Part shown: in pieces, positions 7,035 to 13,314 of the stretch | Numbering within the stretch: the first letter of the stretch is position 1 | How the letters are laid out: each line of letters begins with the position of its first letter | From: Ruminococcus flavefaciens | GTDB lineage: Bacteria > Bacillota > Clostridia > Oscillospirales > Ruminococcaceae | Assembly: GCA_902792495.1 (NCBI GenBank) | Contig: CADBAC010000023.1 | Span: 1-13,411, forward strand | DNA: 13,411 bases | Reading direction: 5' to 3' | Made by a program: the position numbers and the translations under genes | The notes under the pieces: model-generated | Databases searched by the model: none | What the model was told of the DNA's origin: nothing | The model's input: only the letters and a program-made list of their open reading frames with translations

Positions 7035-7588
7035 AGGCTATTCTATTTGCCAGCGGCGAACCCATAGAGCTTTACCGTCTTTCAGAGGCGAGCGGTGTGG
7101 AAACGGGAAGTGTTCCCGATATCATACGCCTTCTCAACGAGAGATACTCCGACAACGGCAGCGGTATCTGCATAAAAAAGCTGGACAGCAGCTATCAGAT
7201 GTGTACCAATGAGAAGTATTCCGAGCAGATACGTGCCGCTCTCGAAACAAAACGTTCAACTCCGCTTTCAAATGCGGCTATGGAGGCTCTTACAATTATC
7301 GCCTACAACCAGCCTGTATCCAAGGGATTTGTTGAAAATGTGCGAGGAATAGACAGTTCCTCCGTTATCAATAACCTTGTTGAAAAGGGACTTGTTGAAG
7401 AGGCGGGACGTCTTGATGTTCCGGGAAAACCCATAGTATACCGTACCACATCTGTTTTCCTCAGAAGCTTCGGCCTCAGTTCGGTGGCAGATCTTCCGCC
7501 CCTTGCAGGACAGGCTGAAACTGTCACTACAGATGAACAAATGGATATCGACGATATAACAGACTCAGAAAACGCTGAAGAAAACTGA
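7004..7588 (+). CDS. scpB: Segregation and condensation protein ScpB
   Basis: ScpB dimers bind the central part of ScpA in the Smc-ScpAB condensin. The 194 residues contain two winged-helix domains: the first from IEAILFASGEPIELYRLSE (about 9-27), the second around ALTIIAYNQPVSKGFVENVRGIDSSSVINNLVEKGLVEEAGR (about 95-137), followed by a typical GKPIVYRTTSVFLRSFGLSS motif and an acidic tail. The start is TTG 7004, supported by GGAGG (6990-6994) nine bases upstream inside scpA; no ATG near it gives the conserved N-terminus. The 31-base overlap with scpA suggests coupled translation. Confidence 0.95.
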   Translation: MEIKEKLGAIEAILFASGEPIELYRLSEASGVETGSVPDIIRLLNERYSDNGSGICIKKLDSSYQMCTNEKYSEQIRAALETKRSTPLSNAAMEALTIIAYNQPVSKGFVENVRGIDSSSVINNLVEKGLVEEAGRLDVPGKPIVYRTTSVFLRSFGLSSVADLPPLAGQAETVTTDEQMDIDDITDSENAEEN

Positions 7589-7611
7589 CACAGGAAGGAT
7601 GTGTGCCCTGA

Positions 7612-8523
7612 ATGGCGGTACTGCTTATCATATTAAAAATTCTGCTTATAATCGTTCTTGTCCTGCTGGGCATGATCCTGCTGGTCATGGCAATGCCGAT
7701 CGGAGCTGATATCAGCTATATTGACGGCAAGTTCACATACAGGGTAAGGGCTTCGTTTATCAACATCATGGACTCTGACGGCAAGGGAATAGTCGGATGG
7801 ATAAAAAAGCTGAAAAGCAAGCCCAAGAAGCCAAAAAAACCTAAGCCAATAAAGGAGAAAAAGCCAAAGAAAAAGAAGTCGGTGGTCAATGATGAGGCCT
7901 ATCTTGAGGACTTTGACTTCGACAGCGATGACGATATCATCGTTCCCGATATATCCGGCGAGGACGCAGTTGAGGCTGATGAAGCCGTGGAAACTGCTGT
8001 GACCGCTGTTCCCGATAAGAAGGAAAAGAAACACCGCAAAAAGAAGAAAGAGGAAGAACTCCCTGCTGATCCTTTCGAGGAAGTGGAAGACGAACCCGAA
8101 GAAGAGGAGAAACGCTCTCTCGGTGACTGGGTGGAACTTGGAATGGGAGTATGGGAAAGCGCACAGCGTCCTCTGCTGAAGATATTCAAGGCTTTCCACT
8201 TTCAGGATCTGTATATAGATTTCGTCATCTCCGACGAGGACGCTTACGACTGTGCGCTGAAGTACGGCAAGTACAGCGGAATGGTCTACAACATCATCGG
8301 CTTCCTCAGCACAGTCTTCACAGTAAGGCTGAAAACTGTGGATATCGGCTGCGGATTCGGTCTCAGCAAGAGCAAATGGGACGCATCATGCAGGATATTC
8401 TTCCGTGCAGGATCAATGGTTATTGCAGGACTCTGGTTCCTGATAACATATTTAACACGCATATTCATTCCCGGTAAACTCAGGAAAATGAAAAGAAAAA
8501 AATCCGCCGCAAGGCAGAAGTGA
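7612..8523 (+). CDS. DUF2953 (YtfI-like) membrane protein with charged linker
   Basis: DUF2953 proteins are of unknown function and sit next to gerW/ytfJ in many spore-forming Firmicutes. This one has 303 residues: an N-terminal membrane helix (about 4-28), a short folded piece with IDGKFTYRVRASF (about 39-51), a long linker of Lys/Pro runs followed by Glu/Asp runs (about 64-165) that is surely disordered, and then the conserved C-terminal domain with ALKYGKYSGMVYNIIGFLS (about 217-235) and DIGCGFGLSKSKW (about 247-259). A hydrophobic segment (about 270-290) and a basic tail end it. The low-complexity charged insertion is longer than I would expect for the family. Start ATG 7612 has AGGAAGG (7592-7598), rather distant at 13 bases. 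Nine bases separate it from gerW. Confidence 0.85.
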   Translation: MAVLLIILKILLIIVLVLLGMILLVMAMPIGADISYIDGKFTYRVRASFINIMDSDGKGIVGWIKKLKSKPKKPKKPKPIKEKKPKKKKSVVNDEAYLEDFDFDSDDDIIVPDISGEDAVEADEAVETAVTAVPDKKEKKHRKKKKEEELPADPFEEVEDEPEEEEKRSLGDWVELGMGVWESAQRPLLKIFKAFHFQDLYIDFVISDEDAYDCALKYGKYSGMVYNIIGFLSTVFTVRLKTVDIGCGFGLSKSKWDASCRIFFRAGSMVIAGLWFLITYLTRIFIPGKLRKMKRKKSAARQK

Positions 8524-8532
8524 GGTAATATT

Positions 8533-8961
8533 ATGAGTACAAACAACACACCTGTTTCAGATCTTTTAGGCATTTCCATTGAAAAGATCAAGGAGATGGC
8601 TGACGTTAACGCTATTATCGGAGAACCTATCAAGCTTGCGGACGGTACAACTATCATCCCCGTTTCAAAGGTTTCCTACGGCTTTGCTTCGGGCGGTTCA
8701 GACCTCCCGTCTAAGTACGACAAGGACCTTTTCGGCGGCGGTGCAGGCGCAGGCGTTTCCATCAAGCCTGAGGGATTCCTCGTTATTTCTCCCGACGGCG
8801 CAGCAAAGATGGTGACTATGGAAGGCAAGACCGATCCGATCAGCAGTGCTATCGAGAATATGCCCGGTATCATCGACAAGGTGACAGGCTTCATCAATGA
8901 CCGCAAAAAGGGCGGTGAAAAGGACATCCTCGACGACGACGGCTCGGTATCTCTCAACTAA
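8533..8961 (+). CDS. gerW: GerW/YtfJ family sporulation protein
   Basis: GerW (YtfJ) is a forespore protein needed for proper germination in Bacillus subtilis. The 142 residues show the family core: LLGISIEKIKEMADVNAIIGEPI at the start, then ADGTTIIPVSKVSYGFASGGSD, a Gly/Ala-rich stretch (FGGGAGAGVSIKPEGFLVI) and a helical end with ENMPGIIDKV. There is no signal peptide. ATG 8533 is preceded by GAGGT. The upstream DUF2953 gene and the downstream D-Ala-D-Ala carboxypeptidase are its normal neighbours. Many Ruminococcus are not known to form spores, so its role here could be ancestral or non-spore. The stop at 8959-8961 lies 14 bases before a strong hairpin that covers the next gene's ribosome binding site. 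Confidence 0.92.
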   Translation: MSTNNTPVSDLLGISIEKIKEMADVNAIIGEPIKLADGTTIIPVSKVSYGFASGGSDLPSKYDKDLFGGGAGAGVSIKPEGFLVISPDGAAKMVTMEGKTDPISSAIENMPGIIDKVTGFINDRKKGGEKDILDDDGSVSLN

Positions 8962-8975
8962 GTGACATAATCTGC

Positions 8976-9020
8976 TGTACCTCCGCATATCCTTTAGCAA
9001 AAAGGACAAACGGAGGTATA
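8976..9020 (+). promoter_or_regulatory. Hairpin sequestering the ribosome binding site of the carboxypeptidase gene
   Basis: TGTACCTCCG (8976-8985) pairs over all ten positions with CGGAGGTATA (9011-9020), counting one G-U pair. A symmetric 4x4 internal loop separates this from an inner stem TCCTTT (8990-8995) with AAAGGA (9001-9006) closed by five bases. The GGAGG Shine-Dalgarno (9012-9016) of the gene starting at 9024 is wholly inside the outer stem. There is no T tract, so this is not a terminator. Translation control or coupling to gerW is inferred. Confidence 0.75.
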
Positions 9021-9023
9021 CCA

Positions 9024-10184
9024 ATGAAAAGGATAGTCATTACTGCACTTGCGCCGTTCATTTTTCTCAGCGCTGCGGCGGAGAGAACAGTCTCTGCGGC
9101 GCAGCGCCCCGAGGTTTCGGCGAGAGGAGCAGTTCTAATATCAGCGGATACGGGAGAGATCGTCTTTTCCGCGAACTTCTCGGAGAAGCTTCCCATGGCG
9201 AGCACCACCAAGATCATGACTACTCTGCTTTGCCTTGAAAGCGGTGATCTTTACGATGAATTCGTGGTGGACAGCGACGCTATCCACGTTGAAGGCTCAT
9301 CCATGGGGCTTGTGGAAGGCGACACTGTCACGAAATATGCGCTCTGCGTGGGAATGCTCCTGCCATCTGGAAATGATGCGGCGAATGCCTGTGCGGTCAA
9401 GCTGGCTGGTTCACTTGAAAACTTTGCTGTCATGATGAACGATAAGGCGAAGGAACTGGGACTTTCCCACACTTACTTCGTCACTCCGTCAGGACTGGAA
9501 GGTGAGGGGCACGGCAGTTCCGCATACGACATGGCCATGCTTGCCCGTGAAGCACTGAGGAATGAGACTTTCCGTGAGATATGCTCCTCGGAGAATATGG
9601 AGATAGAGTTCGGCGCTCCGCCCTATAAGCGGTGGCTGAAGAATACAAACAAACTGCTGTCCATGTATGACGGAGTTTACGGCGTAAAAACGGGATTTAC
9701 CGACGAGGCGGGAAGATGCCTTGTCAGCGCCTGTGAGCGTGACGGGAAAGACCTTATATGCGTTACTCTCAATGACAGGGACGACTGGAACGACCATATG
9801 GCCATGTATGACTACGGCTTTGAAACAGCCGTAAACGTGGATATCCCTGTCCCTGACGGATATACGGTAAGACTGGCAGGCAGTGAGAATGACACTCTTT
9901 CCGTCAGCCCCGAAAGCGGTTCTGTCACAGTCACATCCATGTCTGCGGATACGGACAGTTTCGGATTTGAGGTAGTCGCTCCGCCTTTTGTGTACGCTCC
10001 CGTGAAAAAAGGGGATGCCGTTGCACAGTTAAGGCTGACTTTCAAAGGCAGAGAGGTCAGGACCATCCCTCTGTATGCCGATGAGGACGCTGAATATGCT
10101 TCTCATGCCGAGAAGAAAAGCGGCCCCGTAAATAATATCATCACAAAGCTCAGAGATTTTTTCAACGAGCGGAATTGGAGATAA
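9024..10184 (+). CDS. dacF: D-alanyl-D-alanine carboxypeptidase (DacF/DacB type, PBP5 family)
   Basis: Removes the terminal D-Ala from peptidoglycan stem peptides outside the membrane, limiting cross-linking; DacB and DacF shape spore cortex in Bacillus. The 386 residues carry the three peptidase S11 motifs: STTK with catalytic Ser60 and Lys63, SGN at 115-117, and KTG at 222-224 inside YGVKTGFTDEAG. A signal peptide occupies about residues 1-26 (basic start, ALAPFIFLSAAA core). A beta-rich PBP5 C-terminal domain (about 270-355) and a closing helix (NNIITKLRDFFNERNWR) that may attach to the membrane follow. Start ATG 9024 has GGAGG at 9012-9016 but that site is buried in a hairpin with upstream bases. 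The stop is one base before the next gene. The gene symbol is by similarity and could equally be dacB. Confidence 0.93.
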   Translation: MKRIVITALAPFIFLSAAAERTVSAAQRPEVSARGAVLISADTGEIVFSANFSEKLPMASTTKIMTTLLCLESGDLYDEFVVDSDAIHVEGSSMGLVEGDTVTKYALCVGMLLPSGNDAANACAVKLAGSLENFAVMMNDKAKELGLSHTYFVTPSGLEGEGHGSSAYDMAMLAREALRNETFREICSSENMEIEFGAPPYKRWLKNTNKLLSMYDGVYGVKTGFTDEAGRCLVSACERDGKDLICVTLNDRDDWNDHMAMYDYGFETAVNVDIPVPDGYTVRLAGSENDTLSVSPESGSVTVTSMSADTDSFGFEVVAPPFVYAPVKKGDAVAQLRLTFKGREVRTIPLYADEDAEYASHAEKKSGPVNNIITKLRDFFNERNWR

Positions 10185-10185
10185 A

Positions 10186-10917
10186 GTGGAAAAGATAAGA
10201 ATTCAGAAAATGATAGCCGACAGCGGTGTCTGCTCAAGACGTAAAGCTGAGGAACTCATATCCAGAGGCAGGGTAAAGCTTAACGGCCACCCTGTTAAAC
10301 TGGGAGATAAGTGCGGCTTCAAGGATATAATCACTATTGACGGCGAAAGGCTCTATATACCGAAGAAAAAGAGCTTCCGCTACATTATCATGAACAAGCC
10401 GAGAGGCTATGTTACTACCGTTTCGGACGAACTGGACAGACGCTGCGTTATGGATCTCCTTGACGATGTTGAGGACAGAGTTTACCCCGTAGGCCGTCTT
10501 GACAGAAACTCAGAGGGACTCCTTCTCTTTACAAATGACGGAGAATTTGCCAACAGCATAATGCACCCCAGCCGCCATATCTCAAAGACTTACCGTGTAA
10601 CTGTACGTCCCGATATCAGCGACGAACAGCTCATTCAGCTTTCCGAAGGCGTGGAGTTCGACGGCAAGAGAACTCTCCCTGCAACTGTTATCGTCAAGGA
10701 TAAACAGCCCGGCAGAGTCGTTCTCCTCATGACTATCAAAGAAGGCAGAAACCGTCAGATCCGTAAGATGTGTGAGGCTGTGGGACTTGAAGTTGCCCGT
10801 CTGCGCCGTACAAGTATCGGTCCTATCAAGCTTGGTATGCTCAAGCCGGGTACTTACCGTGACCTGACAGCAGAAGAACTGAGAGCTATCAGAAACGCCA
10901 TAGGCAAGGAGAAGTGA
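10186..10917 (+). CDS. rluB: Pseudouridine synthase, RluB/RsuA family
   Basis: Isomerises a uridine to pseudouridine in ribosomal RNA (RluB: 23S helix 89 region; RsuA acts on 16S). The 243 residues have an N-terminal S4 RNA-binding domain (about 2-48, RIQKMIADSGVCSRRKAEEL) and the catalytic domain with NKPRGYVTT (70-78) and the signature GRLDRNSEGLLLFTNDG, where Asp106 is the nucleophile. The later EGRNRQIRKMC motif is intact. The start is GTG 10186, supported by GGAG (10177-10180) within the end of the upstream gene; the gap is one base. The position after scpAB and a carboxypeptidase gene matches the Bacillus order and favours RluB over RsuA. Confidence 0.93.
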   Translation: MEKIRIQKMIADSGVCSRRKAEELISRGRVKLNGHPVKLGDKCGFKDIITIDGERLYIPKKKSFRYIIMNKPRGYVTTVSDELDRRCVMDLLDDVEDRVYPVGRLDRNSEGLLLFTNDGEFANSIMHPSRHISKTYRVTVRPDISDEQLIQLSEGVEFDGKRTLPATVIVKDKQPGRVVLLMTIKEGRNRQIRKMCEAVGLEVARLRRTSIGPIKLGMLKPGTYRDLTAEELRAIRNAIGKEK

Positions 10918-10918
10918 T

Positions 10919-11290
10919 ATGCTGGAGATACAGGAAAGATTCAGCACCGAAGGCTATGAAAAGCTTGTGGAAAAGGCAGGCAGTTCACAGCTCCATATCA
11001 CCGAAGCACTTGACGGAGAACGTGTAACAGGCTATATCGCTTATTCCTACGGCAGCGACAAGACTACGGTATACGGCTTTGACGACGGGGGAGACATACT
11101 TCTCTGCGACGGACTTGTCAGATCGGTGATGTTTAAAAGTGTGCTGAAAGGCATCGAGCATATGCTATTTGAAATTGACGGCGGTTTTGACAATCTGAAA
11201 AAACTCCGCTTCCTGAAGGATGACAGCCGAATGTGCTCTGATCTGAGCGGATTCATGGATTCCTGCAAGAGCTGCGGACATAATAAATAA
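10919..11290 (+). CDS. Hypothetical 123-residue protein
   Basis: I do not recognise a named family. The frame starts at ATG 10919, one base after the rluB stop, with AAGGAG (10907-10912) in good position, so it is a real gene in the operon. The protein has no signal peptide or membrane segment. The central part (GYIAYSYGSDKTTVYGFDDGGDILLCDGLVRSV split around residues 38-70) alternates beta-like stretches and then a helix with KSVLKGIEHMLFEID. The pattern is reminiscent of the core of a GNAT acetyltransferase, but it is short and lacks a clear acetyl-CoA loop, so this is only a suggestion. The end carries CKSCG. I think similar small proteins follow rluB in other Oscillospirales, from memory and unverified. 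Confidence 0.85.
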   Translation: MLEIQERFSTEGYEKLVEKAGSSQLHITEALDGERVTGYIAYSYGSDKTTVYGFDDGGDILLCDGLVRSVMFKSVLKGIEHMLFEIDGGFDNLKKLRFLKDDSRMCSDLSGFMDSCKSCGHNK

Positions 11291-11324
11291 GCACCAATAT
11301 TAAGAAAGAAAGGGGCGCTTTGAA

Positions 11325-12272
11325 GTGCCAATCAGAATTTCATCCGAGCTTCCAGCATTCAAAACGCTTGGCGATGAAAATATATTCGTAATGTCTAAGG
11401 AAAGGGCGGAGCATCAGGATATCCGTCCCCTTAAAGTTATCATTCTCAACATCATGCCGAAAAAGATCGAGACCGAAAGTCAGCTTATGAGACTGCTCAG
11501 TAATACTCCGCTTCAGGTGGATATCGATCTTCTTCAGATGGCTTCCCATGTGTCAAAGAACACCTCACAGGATCATATGGCTTCATTCTACAAGACTTTT
11601 GATGAAGTGAAGGACGACCGCTATGACGGCATGATAATCACAGGTGCTCCCGTTGAACTCCTGGAATATGAGGAAGTCGATTACTGGAAGGAAATATGCG
11701 AGATAATGGAATGGTCCAAAACTCACGTATTTTCCACAATTTATATATGCTGGGCCGCTCAGGCAGGCCTTTACTACCACTACGGCATACCGAAATATGC
11801 TCTCGATCAGAAAATGTTCGGAATATTTCCGCACCGTGCTGTAGTCAGCAACTGTCAGCTTCTCAGAGGCTTTGATGATGTGTTCTATGTTCCCCATTCA
11901 CGAAACACCGAGGTACGTGCAGATGATATCGAGCGTATACCTCAGCTGGAGATACTTACTGTTTCGGATATGTCGGGAGTTCATATCGTTGCCAACAAGA
12001 ACGGCAGACAGTATTTCATAACAGGTCATTCCGAGTACGACAGGGACACTATCGCTAATGAGTATAAGCGTGACGTGGCAAAGGGAATAGATATACAGAT
12101 ACCGTACAACTATTTCCCCGATGACGACCCGAATAACGTACCGTTGTTTTCGTGGAGATGTACAGCTAACCTCATGTTTTCCAACTGGCTGAATTACTGC
12201 GTTTACCAGAAGACTCCGTATAATCTGGAAGAACTGGAGGTCCGCAACTGGAACTGGGAAACAAGTCTGTAA
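11325..12272 (+). CDS. metA: MetA family homoserine O-acyltransferase, probably acetyl-CoA-dependent
   Basis: Activates the hydroxyl of homoserine, the first committed step of methionine synthesis, in the cytosol. The 315 residues match MetA length and start (MPIRISSELPAF). Catalytic Cys142 is in YICWAAQAGLYYHYG, and His235 and Glu237 are in TGHSEYD. Residue 111, in ITGAPVELLEYEEVDYW, is Glu; published work on the family found Glu at this position goes with acetyl-CoA and Gly with succinyl-CoA, so the product is predicted to be O-acetylhomoserine although the family name says succinyltransferase. The start is GTG 11325 with AGGGG (11311-11315) upstream. It is 34 bases after the hypothetical gene; the gap is too short for a SAM riboswitch or T-box, so no methionine-specific control is visible at this gene. 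Confidence 0.95.
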   Translation: MPIRISSELPAFKTLGDENIFVMSKERAEHQDIRPLKVIILNIMPKKIETESQLMRLLSNTPLQVDIDLLQMASHVSKNTSQDHMASFYKTFDEVKDDRYDGMIITGAPVELLEYEEVDYWKEICEIMEWSKTHVFSTIYICWAAQAGLYYHYGIPKYALDQKMFGIFPHRAVVSNCQLLRGFDDVFYVPHSRNTEVRADDIERIPQLEILTVSDMSGVHIVANKNGRQYFITGHSEYDRDTIANEYKRDVAKGIDIQIPYNYFPDDDPNNVPLFSWRCTANLMFSNWLNYCVYQKTPYNLEELEVRNWNWETSL

Positions 12273-12283
12273 AGGAGTAGAAT

Positions 12284-13195
12284 ATGGACGATCTCGATAA
12301 CAAGGACTATAACAGCGAATCAGGCACTCCATTTGAGCCGACTATCGGAGATATGGAGGACGACAGAAGATATGTTCCCGGATTTGAAGATCAGCAGGGA
12401 ACAAGTATTTCTCAGCCCGATGGAAATATTGGACAGGCACCGACTTATCAGAATGGCGGTATTCAGCAGTCCTCTGCACCTCAGCAGCCATACAGCGGCT
12501 ATAATAATGCACAGCAGCAGTATGGTCAGAACGGCAAAAGCTATGATAATACGGGCGGATACAGTCCCTACGGAAATATCCGTCAGTACGACAGTCCGCA
12601 GTATAACAACAATCAGAACTACAACGGCGGTTATCAGCAGAATTATCAGTATGATCAGCCTGTCTACAATAACGGCTATTACGGTCAGCAGCCATATGCA
12701 CGGAATATCCAAAAGGATTCGGGACTTGCCATTGCTTCAATGGTGATCGCACTGGTGAATCTTATCGTTTTCCGCACATTATTGAGTATCATCGCCGTAC
12801 CGCTCAGCCTTATTTTTGCCATAGTTTCACTTGCACAGAAAAGGAGCGGAAAAGGCTTTGCTATCACAGGAATCGTGGTTTCTGTTATCTCAATGATCCT
12901 GATAGGTACCGTCATTGCCCTGTTTGTCAAGGTCTACCCTGACTTTGAGTATTTCGCTGAAAATCAGCAGCAGATCATTACCGAATATCAGGAAGACGGA
13001 ACTATCCCCGAGCAGTATGAGAAGTACAATGATCCTAAGTATGACAAGCTGTGGAAATCAATGGGACTGAAGGACTTCAATGAGTTTTTCGGTATGCTTA
13101 TCGATAAGTATATCTCGGATTATTCAAATGATGACTATGAATATGAATACGAAGAGGACTATGACCACGGCATCACAGACCTAGCTTTAACGTAA
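12284..13195 (+). CDS. DUF4190 membrane protein with Q/N/Y/G-rich N-terminal domain
   Basis: The 303 residues fall into three parts. Residues 1-143 are low complexity, dominated by Gln, Asn, Tyr and Gly, with repeated NGGY, QQNY and YNNGYYG-like units, predicted disordered. Residues 146-216 hold about three membrane helices; SGLAIASMVIALVNLI and KRSGKGFAITGIVVSVI match the DUF4190 pattern, in which two hydrophobic units are joined by a small basic turn. Residues 217-303 are soluble, with an acidic, Tyr-rich end (DDYEYEYEEDYDHG). DUF4190 proteins have no known reaction; a low-complexity domain in front is common in Firmicutes. ATG 12284 has AAAGGAG (12271-12277), overlapping the metA stop. It is the last gene before the operon terminator. 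Confidence 0.85.
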   Translation: MDDLDNKDYNSESGTPFEPTIGDMEDDRRYVPGFEDQQGTSISQPDGNIGQAPTYQNGGIQQSSAPQQPYSGYNNAQQQYGQNGKSYDNTGGYSPYGNIRQYDSPQYNNNQNYNGGYQQNYQYDQPVYNNGYYGQQPYARNIQKDSGLAIASMVIALVNLIVFRTLLSIIAVPLSLIFAIVSLAQKRSGKGFAITGIVVSVISMILIGTVIALFVKVYPDFEYFAENQQQIITEYQEDGTIPEQYEKYNDPKYDKLWKSMGLKDFNEFFGMLIDKYISDYSNDDYEYEYEEDYDHGITDLALT

Positions 13196-13199
13196 AATA

Positions 13200-13238
13200 C
13201 TCCGCTGTAACCGTATATCAGTTACAGCGGAGCTTTTT
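13200..13238 (+). terminator. Rho-independent terminator of the long operon
   Basis: A perfect 12-bp stem, CTCCGCTGTAAC (13200-13211) with GTTACAGCGGAG (13221-13232), a 9-base loop, then CTTTTT. It starts five bases after the stop of the DUF4190 gene. Read on the minus strand it is followed by TATTTTA, so it may also weakly end the small ORF at 13245-13298. Confidence 0.93.
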
Positions 13239-13244
13239 ATGCGG

Positions 13245-13298
13245 TTATCTGCAGCATCCGAAAAGCTTGCAGAGGAGCGCAAAGATGTTATTGCACAT
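13245..13298 (-). CDS. Candidate 17-residue cysteine-rich peptide
   Basis: On the minus strand, ATG 13296-13298 is preceded at seven bases by AAGGAGGT (complement of 13306-13313), a full-strength Shine-Dalgarno. The frame encodes MCNNIFALLCKLFGCCR and then TAA. The peptide is hydrophobic with a basic end and four Cys (2, 10, 15, 16), which could form a short membrane-associated or metal-binding element. The operon terminator hairpin lies directly downstream and could serve both strands. The repeat copy at 13315 ff. lies immediately upstream. The function is unknown and no family is recognised. A match to AAGGAGGT with ideal spacing is unlikely by chance in so short a gap, but the ORF is too short for coding statistics. 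Confidence 0.5.
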   Translation of the reverse strand: MCNNIFALLCKLFGCCR

Positions 13299-13314
13299 GA
13301 CCGATACCTCCTTG

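Noticed and set aside
7633..8199. A 188-codon antisense ORF within the DUF2953 gene
   Set aside because: It is the mirror of Lys/Glu-rich codons, giving Phe/Leu-rich low-complexity sequence; there is no ribosome binding site and the sense gene fits the operon.
11291..11324. Possible SAM riboswitch or T-box before metA
   Set aside because: The gap is 34 bases, too short for either, and shows no stem pattern.
12320..12752. Several overlapping ORFs on both strands across the Q/N-rich part of the DUF4190 gene
   Set aside because: Repetitive CAG/TAT/AAT codon use keeps other frames open by chance; products are Ile/Ser/Thr low complexity.
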